Shown: positions 22,495 through 35,447, numbered from the stretch's first letter. The stretch is 64,000 nt of DNA from Isoetes taiwanensis (GCA_021234155.1 JAJEKV010000030.1:14746003-14810002), one strand, 5' to 3'. The notes: generated from the sequence alone by a model not told the origin. Made by a program: numbers and translations.

Positions 22495-22712
22495 CAAAGT
22501 TTGAGGGGTCTCCGGCTTTCTGCCCAACGTATGCTCGAGAATCCAGCTTTGGGACTCAAAATCGCGGCCGAGAGCACCTTTTGGGGGTTTGGGGGTTTTG
22601 GGGTTCCAAAGTTTGAGGGGTCTCTCGGCTGCAAAAAGGGTGCTCGGGATCCAATTTGGAGACTCAAAATCGCTATTTGAGCACCTTTTGGGGTTTGAGG
22701 GTTTTGGGGGCT
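22495..22712. repeat. 112-bp imperfect tandem duplication
   Basis: Copies at 22495-22606 and 22607-22712 share CAAAGTTTGAGGGGTCTC at the start and GAGCACCTTTTGGGG near the end, with substitutions and small gaps between. Downstream, CTAGAGAGAGA units recur to about 22835. I see no gene associated with it. Confidence 0.8.
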
Positions 22713-24422
22713 AGAGAGAGATTGTAAACCCTAGAGAGAGAAAAAGTCGAAAAAGGGCAAATCAAGGGGCTCTATGCAAGGGTAGTCTGGGCGCTAGAGA
22801 GAGAGTGAGGGCGCTAGAGAGAGAGTGGGGAGACTAGAGGGAGGAAGAATGGGCCATGGCAAAACCAAGTTTGACACTTTCACAAATGAGTATGAATAAT
22901 CTCTGTATGCGAAGAAAACAAGTGTTAGAGAGAGCTTTTTACCATGCACATATCAGAGGTCCAAGGAGGTAGAGACAGGAATTGGGCACATATTTTCTGC
23001 AGGGAGGTTACCCAGATAAACTGCCTTTTCTGGTTCTTTTTCACTCATCATTTTTCTATCACAGAAAGATAGTTGCTAAGATATAGATATTACTACAATA
23101 ACAAATAAGATTGCAGACTGCTATGGTAAATTGTTGCTGCTAATGGGATTTAAAGATGTCACTAGATTGTTCTTCATTAACAGCTGGACCAAAAACACAT
23201 ACACCTTTGGAAGTTCTTGTACATTTAGCACTTACTTCAATTCTGTCTTTGAAGCCAACACTCCTAGAGATTCAGTTGCTTCAACTTCCTAGTGTGTCCT
23301 ACTACACCACAAGTTCTAACTTTTTCCTACTATTGCCATCCTTCTACTTCAGAATCCTGAAATATTCGACCTCTAAACTGCCACTCCTGTCATACCAGTC
23401 TTCCAAACATAATGATTTTGCTCAGTTTTAAATTCCCTCCTAACTTGTTATTTTGTTTAAATGGTATTTTGCACAGGCTCCTAGGAGACTATAAGTTGCT
23501 ACAGGCATGATCATGATGATAAATTTAGCTACAAAAGTCTTTTTCAAATACTACAAGTTATGGCTGATCAGAACACAGAAATATGAAACTGATTTGGATA
23601 TTTTTTCCTTCGACTTGGACTTATGTTCCACTACTTTCTTACGCCTTTGAAATGTTACTTTCTATATTGTTTCTACTGTTGTTATCAAACTGCTATTATG
23701 CACACTTCACAACAACTATGGTTGCATATGTATTTGAGTTTTCTTAATTAATGGAAAAACCAACTCTTATTCTCGAAAAAAATAAAATAAAAAATACTGG
23801 CTTGGATTATGATCATACATGATAATGTTGTAGAACGTAAGATTGTGGCATTTGGAACATGTAGAATGTGAAATATTATATAAGTGCATAGTCTCTGGGG
23901 CCAGAGTCCATTTGCGGTCGCTTGGATTGTGTTTGTGCATGACATCAAACATTGTTATCTTGCCTTGGATTCCTCATCGCGCTACATGGCAGAAGTGGTC
24001 CTCTAGTGCTGGGCGTAGTGTGGAAGGGCGTGTACACGTGAGGTTAACCGCGCCCGTATTGACCGCAGGGCCTGAAATCAACCGGTGTGGCGTGTTAGAA
24101 CCAGAGTAGGCACTATATATTTTGAAAATTGCTTAGGTATGAACTATGAAAGTATTATTTATGGCATATATATACTAACCAGGTTAGTTGGGTGAAGTGG
24201 GACTATTTGGTAAGGAATTATGGTTGCTATGGTATGAGCAGTATCTGTGAATGAATTAATAGTTCCTTAATTGCCCAAAAACCCCACTTAGTCATTAGGA
24301 CTAGGCCAAGTGCAGTAGAGCAGCAGAGAAATGGGTTTAGAGACCCCATAGGATTAGAGAGTTGGAAAAAAGATTCCCTCCAAGAGCTGAATTTTGGCGC
24401 GAGGAGGTGCTGAAATTCCTCC

Positions 24423-24677
24423 ATGAATTGGAATAATGTGCATCAAGTAGAGAAGGTCAAGATATCGGAAGAGAATGATCTTTTCGGGATAGAGTCTAGT
24501 GTCGAATCTGCTCCCGGCTTTGTAGAACCTTTTTCAGAAGGTAATGAACTCCACCTTTATGTTGACGAAGGAGATGATTTTTTCATGGATTCGGAAGCTC
24601 AATCGATCATAGACGCCTTGATGAGCGACTCCTCCGATGTAAAGAGCTCTTTGGTAAACGATCTTTCTTATAGTTAG
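24423..24677 (+). CDS. Small acidic ORF, unknown
   Basis: 84 codons starting at ATG 24423. The product is acidic, with Glu/Asp/Ser clusters (YVDEGDDFFMDSEAQSII and ALMSDSSDVKSSL), resembling a transactivation-type or disordered acidic tail rather than a folded domain. I found no neighbouring exon and no clear splice sites around it. Codon composition is not obviously repetitive, so a last-exon remnant is possible, but chance cannot be excluded. Confidence 0.25.
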   Translation: MNWNNVHQVEKVKISEENDLFGIESSVESAPGFVEPFSEGNELHLYVDEGDDFFMDSEAQSIIDALMSDSSDVKSSLVNDLSYS

Positions 24678-24687
24678 GAACTAGTAA

Positions 24688-24785
24688 CATCTAAAGTACT
24701 TTTTAGGGAGTGCGAAACTTTAGATGGTGTACATCATCTAAGTTAGGGTGTACCATCTAAAGTACTTTTTAGGGAGTGCGAAACT
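24688..24785. repeat. 32-bp direct repeat pair
   Basis: The segment CATCTAAAGTACTTTTTAGG plus GAGTGCGAAACT occurs at 24688-24719 and again at 24754-24785. Between the copies lies a short inverted pair, TTAGATG...CATCTAA, so the block can fold. Confidence 0.85.
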
Positions 24786-24794
24786 ACCCAGAAA

Positions 24795-25061
24795 AGTACC
24801 CAGCACTGGGTACTGGGAACTTGCATAAATGTCGCAATAAATAATAAGTTTGAGAGTTAATTCATTTATTTTAGTCTCTAATAATTTTTTTTTTTGAAGA
24901 ACGTGTTTTACAACGTGTTTTAGTTCCTAATAGTATTGTTATCCTGTAGTACTATAGAATTGACATGTTATTGACCTTCAATTCAAAAACTTTCGATTGA
25001 TTTTAATGGAAAGAAAAACCAGAAAGTATCAGTTTTAAAAGTACCCAGTGTGGGTACTTTT
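24795..25061. repeat. Segment bounded by two GTACCCA palindromes
   Basis: A 20-bp inverted repeat AGTACCCAG-CA-CTGGGTACT lies at 24795-24814 and a 25-bp one, arms AAAAGTACCCA/TGGGTACTTTT, at 25037-25061. Both share the GTACCCA core. This could be the two ends of a small inverted-repeat element of about 270 bp. No target duplication was confirmed. Confidence 0.55.
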
Positions 25062-26124
25062 GAAGGTTCCAAAAGTGGTACACCGTAGCATGCTTTTACC
25101 CTTATCACTAGGGGTGCTAGTGTGTAACATTTTGTTGTAACGGACCTGTCGGGTTAAGCCTCACAGTAACCTGAGATCCCATCTAACCTTGAGTACATCA
25201 ATGATCATTTGGTATACATAAGTTGAATGATGCAATGCTGCTGAAGAAACCTTAGTAAAGAATTGAATCTTTATCTCCAAATCTACAATTGGAAATACTT
25301 ACACAGATGAAATATAGTTGTATAGCACTCCGGTGGCATATAGGAGACAATGACCTACAATTTACTAAGCATAATATCCAAATACGGCAAGGCCTTTCTA
25401 AAGGCATATAGATTCCCCCCCATAAGTTGTTACTTCACTTAGTTGTGCCCTTCCATTGTCCCACTGCATTCTACTACTTTTGGAACTGCTTACACCATTC
25501 TTAAAGACTAAGTGGGGACCTGAAGCTCTCAAAGAACTATGAATTCATATATAAGCAATTGCATAATGTAACTAACCCTGACACCCTATCATCAAGTCCC
25601 ACTGCAGGTATCAATCATTCATAGTTAGCACATAAACATCGAAACAATGATATGATGGCCAGGAACTATACTACAATCGTAAAGTGCCATAATATCAACC
25701 ATGCCTCTTTCACAGAGCAATTCCATAGCATGCAATGCCCACTTCGATTGAATGCCACTCGGGTTGATCAGGCCTTGCAGCCAATACGAGCGGGGTACGC
25801 CTCATGTATACACACCCTCCTAGGTTGCGTCTAGTGCTAGGGGACCACTTCTAAGCCATGTAGCGCGACGAAGCACCCTCACTGGAGTAACGACGCCGGA
25901 TGTCAAGAACAAGAACAACTGTGAGTGCAAGCCACTGCAAATGGACTCCGGCCCCAGAGGATATGCACTCATGCACCAGTTTACACACTTATCACATGTC
26001 TCACATGTCAGAATCATGTCCTTGACATTTTCATGTATGATCAAAGAACAAAATAAATAATCCAAATGCAGTTTCTATACATAGTACCAAAAATAGTAAT
26101 ATCCCATGCCATTCCATAGCATGC

Positions 26125-26280
26125 AAGATAAGATAAGATAAGATAAGATAAGATAAATTTTTACATCCACGGGAACCCAACGGGTTATGGGACGGCACAT
26201 GCAAGGGCAACAGCCCATCTAAAACCTGGGGACTAGGCCCCATCACCAAACACAATAACCAAATATTAAAAGGCTACCAA
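26125..26280 (-). mobile_element. 3' end of a truncated LINE with (AAGAT)n tail
   Basis: A run of six AAGAT units (26125-26156) is followed by a hairpin, AACCC-AAC-GGGTT at 26174-26186, in the same order as at the 3' end of the minus-strand LINE at 13980. On the minus strand this reads hairpin then (TTATC)n-type tail. Only about 130 bp of possible LINE body follows, so the copy is severely 5'-truncated. Identification rests on this architecture, not on coding sequence. Confidence 0.5.
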
Positions 26281-27084
26281 GAATAAGATAAGAATAAGAT
26301 AAGAGAAGGCTCACACCCACGTTAATTTCTCATATAAATTCGCTAGATATGTTACCTTGCCATTTACATCCCATGGTTCCCTTTTCTTATTTATCCATAA
26401 ATGTTAAACCATTTACTGGCTCCATGCCGTACCCATATCTAGAAGCCCCCATAAGCTTCTCGCCCTCCTTCTGGAGAAGAGGTGTCTCACATTAATGTAT
26501 GTCATTCTCTTAGCTATACAAAAATGTCTTTTTATATTAAAACCCATTTCCTTATCTAAGTTTATCTTCATCTCATCTCCATTTCCAGGTAACCTCTTCA
26601 TGTGTTAAGTCCCTATAAACTCAAGATATCCTCCATCCTGCAGTGGCAATGACCTTGTCATGCCCGGTTCCTCATAGTGATTTATCCACAATATCCTATG
26701 TTTTCAGCCTTTACTTGCCATTTACTAGTTTGTTATCATGTAACTCCTTAGGAATTCAAGTTCCCTTCATGATTTATTCCACTGCCTCAGTCTCACAAGA
26801 ACCACTGTTATGCTCAAGACTTCTGACCTTAATTCCCTCACATTCTATCAAGCATCAAATCTTTAAAACTCTTTTCACATTATGGAGCAATTAAATAAGA
26901 TTTCTTGTTAACAACGTAGCCACTACTGTGGTCATCCACAAACCCGCCGTTATAGATGGCATCTACCCAGACATACGCAACAACCTTGATCTTTGGGATG
27001 CTTCTCACCTATAAAGCCGCTAAATTATTTTATAAGTAGGAAGCTAAGGCTGAGTTTCCACTAGAGTGGTGTCTCATATTTTAG

Positions 27085-27375
27085 CCATTTCATATTTACC
27101 CTTTATTCTTTGCTCTGGACCGTAGATAGCGATCCTCATTTGCGGGGTATGCTTGCACAAGTTTTGGTATACTATATAACGAGGTTTGCAAAATACTACA
27201 AGGTTTGAGACCATGTACTAAATGGTGTTGATTTTGTACATGTGTTGTATGATTTTAGGGGCTCTCGCTCCCCTATGTCACCCCCCCTGTGAATGTGCAC
27301 CCAAACCAAAGAGGGTTTAGGGGGGACTTTAATTTATAAGTGTTGGATGTAATGGTAGTTATGTGTTAATTGTTA
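27085..27375 (+). repeat. Dispersed repeat, copy 1
   Basis: This segment matches the reverse complement of 55140-55430 over its whole length, by eye about 75-80 percent. Shared blocks include TAGATAGCGATCCTC, GGGGCTCTCGCT, CACCCCCC and GTTGGATGTAATGG. No coding potential is visible. It is an unclassified interspersed repeat. Confidence 0.8.
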
Positions 27376-27391
27376 TATTAAAAAAAAAATT

Positions 27392-27406
27392 GGGCCCTTC
27401 GGGCCC
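27392..27406. other. Perfect GGGCCC-TTC-GGGCCC hairpin
   Basis: Six-bp GC-only arms with a three-base loop, preceded by A10 and followed by TAATAAAAG. It resembles the hairpins at the other LINE 3' ends in this window and may be one of them, on the plus strand. Confidence 0.5.
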
Positions 27407-27616
27407 TAATAAAAGCAAATATAGGTAAGAAAACATAGGTGTTGTATCATGTGCTTAAGCTATAGGAAATCTTTTAAAATATGCCGAAGAGTTAAAATAC
27501 TACTTGTTTCTCTTAATTTCAAAACATCTTTTGCAACCAGATTGTTGCCCATGTGTTTCAATAATCTACCAAGAGTACCACTCCACAACACTCCAAATCT
27601 ATAGGCTAACTGCTAA

Positions 27617-28132
27617 CCTCAGAATATAAAGCTTTGAGCCTGGGAATTGAACCCAATATAAAACCAAACAGAATCTTCTCCCTTATTCACCTCCTCAATA
27701 TCCACAGAGGATTTACCTGTACAAACACAATAGAGATCCACAAAGGATAGAATAGGCACAGACAGCCTTTAACCACACAGAACTGAACTAGTATCACACA
27801 GTACTGCCAGAATATTAAATAGCTTAATACAACCTGATCTCTGCAGTTCTGGCCTTCTCCAGCATCAAATCAGCTAAGCTCAACAAAATCGGCTCCTAGG
27901 CTGGTCGGCTTCAGCAGATCCGACTCCAGCAAGCAAATCCGGCCCCAAAGCTGACGTCGACCTGTTAAAAAAAAACTCCGTTCTGTTCTTCTTTTTCTTT
28001 TGTTACTTTTTTCTCGACTTTTCCTCCTTTTATTATTTTTCCATGCAAACCCCATGTATAGATGTTAACCAGGTGTAATAAACATCAATTGCCATCTGTT
28101 CATAATTATCACTTAGGCATGTAGATCCAACA
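27617..28132 (-). repeat. Copia 3' LTR
   Basis: Left LTR on the plus strand. It ends GTAGATCCAACA like its partner but begins CCTCAGAATATAAAGC where the partner has TGTTAGAATCAAAAGC, so the terminal TG is lost. Confidence 0.9.
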
Positions 28133-28147
28133 ATCTCCCCCTCATGC

Positions 28148-31100
28148 CTAAGTGGTAATGGTTCCAACTTCTTCTATTCCTAAATCCTTTTGAAATACTC
28201 TAAATTTAGACTCTGCTAACGCTTTTGTAAGAATGTCAGCACACTGTATCTCAGTAGGTCTATACAAGACACTTATTTCTCCATTCTTTACTTGATCACG
28301 TACAAAGTGATTATGTAGCTCAATATGCTTTGTTCTTTCATGTAAGACTGGATTCTTAGTCATGGCAATACAACTTGTACTATTACAATATAATGGTGTT
28401 GGCCCCTCTTGAATAATTCCTAATTCTGCTAGAAGTCGTCTAAGCCAGACAATTTCTCTAGATGCAAGAGACACCGCTGCATATTCAGCTTCTGCTGTAG
28501 AAAGTGCAATAGAGGTTTGTTTCTTACTTTTCCAAGAGATAAAGGTGACCCTCCTAGTAAGCGTGCATATCCGACCTTGATTTACGAGTGTCTTGATCAC
28601 TTCCCCAACTGCATCCCAAAAGCCTTCAAGTAATAAACTTTTCAATCCTACACCATGTTTACGCGATGCAATACAAGACCATAGTTCTAAGTGCCTTTCA
28701 AAATCTTAAAAAATACGTTTGGCGATTTCCAAGTGGCCTTCACCGTGATTATTTAGAAATTGACTTAACACATTCACTCCATATGAAATATCAGGACGTG
28801 TACAAACTGATACGTATTGAAGACATCCAATAAGCTCTCTATAAGGTCGATTCATCATGATATGCTCTTCTTCTTTTGTTTTGGGACACATCTCAGAGCT
28901 GATTCTTTGCCCAGTTGCTACTGGAGTATTTGCAGATTTGCATTCTGTCGTCCCAAATCTTTTAAGCATGCCTAAAATATTTCTTTTTTGAGTAATAGCT
29001 ATGAATCCCTTCTCTTTATCTCTATGAATTTCCATACCTAATAACTGTTTAAGTTCCCCCAAGTCTGTCATTTGAAATCTTTTATTTAGAATATCTTTGC
29101 AATGCTTTAAACAATCAATATCGTTAGCAGCCATTATGCAATCATCTACATATACTGCAATTATGCAAAAGTGTTCATTTTCCCTATAGATATAGACATT
29201 CCCATCCATATTTAATTTTCCAAACCCATGCGTTTTAAGTGATTATCGACACATACATACCACTGACGTGGAGCTTGTCTTAGGCCATACACTGCCTTCT
29301 GTAATTTCCACACCTTATCTCCATCAACTTCGTATCCAGGAGGCTGCTCCATATAAATTTCTTCATCCAGGTCTGCATTTAAAAATGATGTGCTAACATC
29401 CATATGATGCAACTCTAAGTTGTGCATATTAGCAATAGCCATAATTGCTCTGACACTTGTTAATTTAACAATCGGAGAGAAAGTTTCATCATAATCAATA
29501 CCTTCCTTTTGAGTAAACCCTTTCGCCACCAGTCTGGCTTTAAATTTCTGAGTTTGTCCATCTGGTCCTTGTTTAATTCTAAAAATCCATTTATTCCCAA
29601 CAACATTCCTGTTAGTAGATCTGTCAACCAGTTTATATGTTCCTGTACGTTCAAAAGAGTTTAATTCTGCATTCATTGCATCTTTCCATTTATCTGAATC
29701 CAGACTTTATATGGCTTCCCTATAGTTATTCGGGGTATCAATTTCTAACACAGACATAAGAGCAGGAATTACCTGTTCACTTTCCTCTGTATCTTCTGTG
29801 CGTTCAATAGTACTTTTTCTAGTACTTCTTCCGGTCTCATCCCTTCCATATTGTGAAGTATCAAAAGATATCCCCTCTTTAAGCAATTCAGCTTCAGTCC
29901 TTCTCCTACGTCTTATTGTCTCCGGAGCTGGTTCCATTTCGTTATCTGTATGCACAGGCACAGGCACAGGCAACCCTTCCTATTCAGCTTCTTTTTCTTC
30001 TTGATCGACAATGGTTCTTTCTTCCTCATCATCAAAATAATCTATCGGTTCCCAGTTAACATCTTTATCTGCATCTTTATCTGCACCTCGATCTTGTTTG
30101 TTAGTACTTAAAAAATGATATTTGTATAATATATTTTCAAAGAAAATGACATCTCGGCTTACAATTACTGCCCTTTTATTTGGATCATAGAGTCTATACC
30201 CTTTTGATTCCTTATCGTGTCCAACAAAATATGTTTCTCTACTTCTATCATCCAATTTTGATATATTGTCATCTATTACCTTTGAATATGCTAAACAACC
30301 AAAGGCTTTGAAGTCTTTTACCGATTGACGTTTGCCTGTCCATAACTTGTCTGGAATCTGACCATTTAAGGCTTTGCTTGAAATTTTATTTTGAACATAG
30401 AATGCGGTATTTACAGCTTCTGCCCACAAAAACTTTGGAAGACCTGCATGCTTTAACATAGCTCGTGCTGCTTCCATTACCGTTCGATTCTTTCTTTTAG
30501 AGACACCGTTCTGCTGAGGAGTACCTCTACTTTTGATTCCTATTTCTAAACAAAATCTTTTAAACTCATCTGATAAGTACTCTCCCCCTCTATCTGATCT
30601 TAAACATTTTAGTTTAGCATCTGTTTCACGTTCTACTTCTGCAAGATAAGCTTTAAATGAGTTGAACACCTGACTTTTATGAGTTAAGAAGTACCACTTA
30701 GCTTTTCTTGTATAGTCATCAATAAATGACACAAAATAGTATTTTCCACTAGCACTTCTAACTCTCATAGGCCCATATACATCGGAATGGACTAGGGCTA
30801 ATTTTTCATTTACCCGTTCACCCTTCATGGGAAAGGGTTTTCTACTTTGCTTGCCCAACATGCATCCATGACACGGAGTGCTTTCCTCACTATTATCTGT
30901 AAAATCTAAACCATCCAATAACTTGTGCTTTCTCATAAACATTATATTTTTCAAATTTGTGTGGCCTAATCTTTGATGCCATAATTCCATTGAGTTTTCC
31001 TTTCCAACTTCACTTAATAAAATGTTTATATTTCTAGGACAAAGCTCAAAACGATTTCCAATTCTTTTTGCATATAAAACTATTTTTCCATTATCATGAA

Positions 31101-32369
31101 CTATGCACATATGCTTGTCAAACAAGACTTTATAATTTTTATCAACTAGATCTGCTACAGAGATTAAGTTTTTTATCATCCCTGGTACACACAACACATT
31201 ATTAATAGTAATAAATTTCCCATTCTCTCCTATGAGTTCTAACACACCACAAGCTTCTACATTTTGGTTTTCTCCATTAGCCATACGCACGCATCTGAGC
31301 TTAGTAGTTTCAAGATTTCTTAATATCTTTGAACTTTGCATCACGGATTTTTCAGCTCCAGAATCTATAATCACAGGGTTAGACACATTTTCATCACATA
31401 AATTTGATAAAGCATATGAGTTTACCTCCTCCTCAGGAATTTCTTCCGATACAGCACCTATGGTTGGCTTTGAAAAGGTAACACTTCTGGATGCACCTCT
31501 ACTAGAGGATCCCCTAAAGCTTCCACGTCCTCTTCCCCTTTTTGTACACATATTGGCTAGATGGCCAGCTCCTCCACAAGCATAGCATGAATGTCCTTTG
31601 ATTTTAGTACAGTTGGGCTTAATATGCCCGGTCTCTCCACAACCATAGCACGTTACATCCTTGCTTCTACCTCTTCCTCTCCCAAAATATAAAATACTAT
31701 CTCCCCCTTGATCGTAACTCCTTCTAGCCTCTCTTTGTGTAATTTCAGTCCTTGCAATACTTATAGCTTCTTCTTTAGTTCTAGACATAGTACGAATTAA
31801 AGATGCAAGATTTTCATCATATGCAGCAAATACATCTGAAATATAAAGTATTTTTGATTGAGCAGAAAAGATAAGATAGGTGCAGCCCCTTCTAAATCCA
31901 TAAATATTCCGTCCATTTTATCAAATAACTCAACCAAATCTTGACCACTTTCATATTTCAACATTCTTAATTCTTGTTCCAATTTATGTCTCTGAGATGC
32001 AGTTAGCTGTTCATATTCATTCAACAAATACTGCCACATATCTCGTGGATCCATGCTATGAATTGAAGCAATAATACCATAGCCAAGTTTTGAAATGATA
32101 ATACCTTTTGCTTGAGCTAAATCTCTTGCAGCATCCTTTGCAGCCTTTGCTGATTCCACAGATACCTCCGGCTTTGATGACTCTCCAGCTTCATTCTTCA
32201 TAGAAACCCGCCTTTGCTTCTCCGTTTCTGTGAGAGGACGGACCAAATCCCACAGCCCTTCTGCTTCCAAAGCCTTTTCAACCTTCATCTTCCATGCTTG
32301 GAAACTAGAACCTCCTTTATATACCTTAACATCAGCAAGTATTGAGGCAACAATCTTATTAGCTGCCAT
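28148..32369 (-). pseudogene. Copia gag-pol, three stops and two frameshifts
   Basis: Gag starts MAANKIVASI at 32369. Two zinc knuckles follow (CYGCGETGHIKPNC and CYACGGAGHLANMC near 31560-31650). The protease has IIDSGAEKSVM. The integrase has an HHCC finger (HQRLGH...CHGCMLGKQ) and catalytic acids in HSDVYGP, LRSDRGGEYL and the later Glu. RT has KARLVAKGFTQKEGIDY, HHMDVS and YVDDCIM. RNase H has ALSTAEAEYAA and LTKALAESKF. Frameshifts lie near 31865 and near 29212. In-frame stops lie at 29980-29982, 29707-29709 and 28706-28708. The intact motifs and few lesions suggest fairly recent loss of function. Confidence 0.95.
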
Positions 32370-32388
32370 CTCCCTTTTAGACTCAAAA

Positions 32389-32400
32389 GCTCTGATACCA
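32389..32400 (-). promoter_or_regulatory. Copia tRNA-iMet primer-binding site
   Basis: On the minus strand it reads TGGTATCAGAGC, two bases inside the 5' LTR. The smaller LTR element at 15749-19151 uses the same primer. Confidence 0.93.
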
Positions 32401-32402
32401 GA

Positions 32403-32918
32403 TGTTAGAATCAAAAGCTTTGAGCCTGGGAATTGAACCCAAGAGAAAACCAAACACAATCTTCTCCCTTATTCACCTCCTCAATATCCACAAAGGATTT
32501 ACCTGTACAAACACAATAGAGATCCACAAAGGATAGAATAGGCACAGACAGCCTTTAACCACACAGAACTGAACTAGTATCACACAGTACTGCCAGAATA
32601 TTAAATAGCTTAATACAACCTGATCTCTGCAGTTCTGGCCTTCTCCAGCATCAAATCGGCTAAGCTCAGCAAAACCGGCTCCTAGGCTGGTCGGCTTCAG
32701 CAGATCCGACTCCAGCAAGCAAATCCGGCCCCAAAGCTGACGTCGACCTGTTTAAAAAAAACTCCGTTCTTTTCTTCTTTTTCTTCTGTTACTTTTTCGT
32801 CGACTTTTCCTCCTTTTATTATTTTTCCATGCAAACCCCATGTATAGATGTTAACCAGGTGTAATAAACATCAATTGCCATCTGTTCATAATTATCACTT
32901 AGGCATGTAGATCCAACA
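32403..32918 (-). repeat. Copia 5' LTR
   Basis: Begins TGTTAGAATC and ends ATCCAACA, 516 bp. As the 5' LTR of the minus-strand element it would carry the promoter. Confidence 0.93.
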
Positions 32919-35403
32919 AGAATCCTATAATCCATCCTATAAGCTACAGAATACCATGATGTGGTTACTGCCAAAAAGAAGGAGAGAGAGCCTCTTAGAA
33001 CAAGGAATGCATGAAAACACAAGAATAAAAAAATTGTGCTCACCTGACACAGAGAACCCTATACCTCATCGATGTCCTAGTGAACTACTCTCCAGTGAAA
33101 TAACTCTCTACCAGACTTCCAAAACCAACCGACCAAAATGATAAAAAGCTCACGCTTACTGCATCGAATTGAACAAAGTTAGAAGTACCCTTTTGCACCT
33201 GGATCTATGATGTTGATTTCGTGTGAGCCTATTCTTCGCTTGAAGCAAACCGTGCCCCAAGCTATGGTACTATACTGTAGGCATGAATGAATCACAAGGA
33301 TTGGCAACTCCACAACTACGCAAATCGGCAAACCAGAAGACAGATCAGGAATATAATTTTTTGAAAACTCTAAAGTAAAAGGGTTCGATGGTTGCATGCC
33401 ATGAACTAGCCTTCAGTAGGGCATACCATTTTTCCATTTTACAAAGAATCAGAGAACAAAATTAAAAGCCAGATTATGGCCATAGCTTTGCAAGTGAAGA
33501 AAAATCCGCCTGGAAAACAACACACTATCCTCGACTTTGTTTTTTCTAAACCTCCAAAAGACTTCAAGATTTATTGCAATCTTTTTTTTTTTTCAAACCT
33601 GTGTTTCAGAGGTACTACAGGCATATCCAACAGCTTGGAAGCTTCTGGATGACCATCTCCTCCAGAAAATCCCATCTCTGCGATATATCAGATCCGGCAA
33701 TATATGCATCTCAAACCTGGAACACAAAAAAATAGAATCTCTTTTTTTTAGTGTTTATGGGTTTTCTTTTTAAGATTGAATATGAACCATTGATCTCCAG
33801 CATATCCAGAGCATCATATTAAATCAACGGCTAACATCTTTTTGGCAGAAAAATTCTTTGCCACTTTCTAAGGTCACTTTCAAACCCATGGTATAGACAA
33901 AACAAATAAAAACCAAGCTCCTAGCTTCACACAGGCCAGGCATCCATCCAGCTTATGGCTTCAAGGAACCATAGCTATGGCATGTCCCGCCATAGTATAA
34001 ACCGTCCTGCCATCCTACAGCCATCGCCGTCCTGCCATGGTACACCCATCCGCCCATCCTCAAACCTGGGCACCGATCAGATACCTGAGAAGCGGCTTCC
34101 TAACAAATCGATTTAGCTAGAACCTAACAATTTGGGTAAACAGCTGCTTCACAGGAATATGGACAAGAAGCCAGAATCAATCCTTTGCCACTGTTTGGCA
34201 ACAACCAGGGACCTGCTAGCTCTGCCACTGCTAAGAACATAGGTAGAAAGCTGGCTATGGCTCTTACAATGCGGCAATCCGGAGAAGGCTTTCAAGGTCA
34301 GAAAGCGGCTCAATTTTTTAAAGCGATTTTATTATGCGATCACGAAATTGGCATGCCACTTGTTGCGTCCGATCCACAGTTTCCGCTTTAGTTCCACGAT
34401 TCCACCATGAATGCCGGAATCATCTTTCTATAGTTTCCTTTGCCTCCTCTGCCGGAGTCATCTTTCTATAGTCAAACGAAAACAAAGGAAGAAAACAAAA
34501 ACAAAGGAAGAAAACAAAAACAAAGAAAGAAGACAAAGAAAACGAAAACAAAGAAAGAAGCCTGTGCAACCGAAGCCTATGTAAAACGAAAACAAAGAAA
34601 GAAGCTTGTGCAACTGACCAAGCATCCTGTGCTCTTGTTATCTAAAAACATATTAAAACAAAGGAACGAGGGATCTTCACGCCAAGCATGCCCTTCAACA
34701 CAAGAATATGAAGAGTAACGATCCACTGTCAATCGGATTTGCAAAGCCCTGGGTTGCACGCCTCTGCCCTGCACGCTCCGCAAAATAGAAAGGAGCGTGT
34801 CCTTTTATTCACACTGTACAAATACTTTTTCTTTTCCAATCATAGCAAAAAAAAATATCAAAAACACACCAAAATAGCAACCTGACCACTAAACGCAATT
34901 AAGCTGCTCAAACATGACAAAATATACCCTTTTTCATAACAATACGACATCAAAATCATAGTCCCAACCATTGCGAGAAGGCCCTCCCACAATACAAAAC
35001 TCAAACGTTGGAGGTTTATAAATTTAGTTAAAAAAAAAGAACCATGCAAACATATTTTATATCGCCCTAACATTTAAGACCATTCCAAAGTCTTAAAAAA
35101 AAAAAACCAAAAAAGATCTTTTGGGAACCTTGTCACAACCACATGATTTTACCTCTTATTAAAAATCAATGGCCCAAAAAGGGTGCACTCTAGAAATACT
35201 ATTTAGTACACTTGGATGAATACGGCAACCAAATTATAAAAAAACCTTAGCAAAAAACGTATAAAAACACAAAGGAAACCCCCGGTTATTATGCTAGATA
35301 TTCTATTGGGCCACATAAGCAAATAAGAAAGAAATGATTTTCCAATAAGACATGTTTCATTTAGATTTGGATAGGTTCGGTTCCTTCTTTTAAGGGGAAT
35401 GGA

Positions 35404-35447
35404 GTCTTATTTTATACTGGGGGATTTCCCCCAATATAAAATAAGAC
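35404..35447. repeat. 20-bp-arm hairpin
   Basis: The arm GTCTTATTTTATACTGGGGG (35404-35423), loop ATTT, and the complementary arm at 35428-35447 pair at 19 of 20 positions. The one mismatch would be a G-U pair in RNA. It may be the centre of a foldback element or a small-RNA-type hairpin. Confidence 0.8.

Larger units (their letters stand above)
22713..26124. other. No gene recognised apart from one acidic ORF
   Basis: Mostly AT-rich sequence. It ends one AT-rich block near 23790 with an A-rich stretch that could be an old retroelement tail. The acidic ORF at 24423-24677 and the repeats at 24688-25061 are listed separately. Confidence 0.35.
27617..32918 (-). mobile_element. Copia (Ty1) LTR retrotransposon, nearly full length, inactivated
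   Basis: 516-bp LTRs occupy 27617-28132 and 32403-32918. They differ at a small number of sites, by eye a few percent, and the left outer edge is altered. An initiator tRNA-Met primer site (32389-32400) and a GAGGGGGAGATT polypurine tract beside the left LTR give minus orientation. The polyprotein has the Copia order gag, protease, integrase, RT, RNase H. I found no matching target-site duplication (GCTAA against AGAAT), so one end may have been rearranged after insertion. Confidence 0.96.

Noticed and set aside
34440-34718. Lys-rich 92-codon ORF
   Set aside because: It comes from AAAACAAAAACAAAGGAAG-like repeats; low complexity and no domain.
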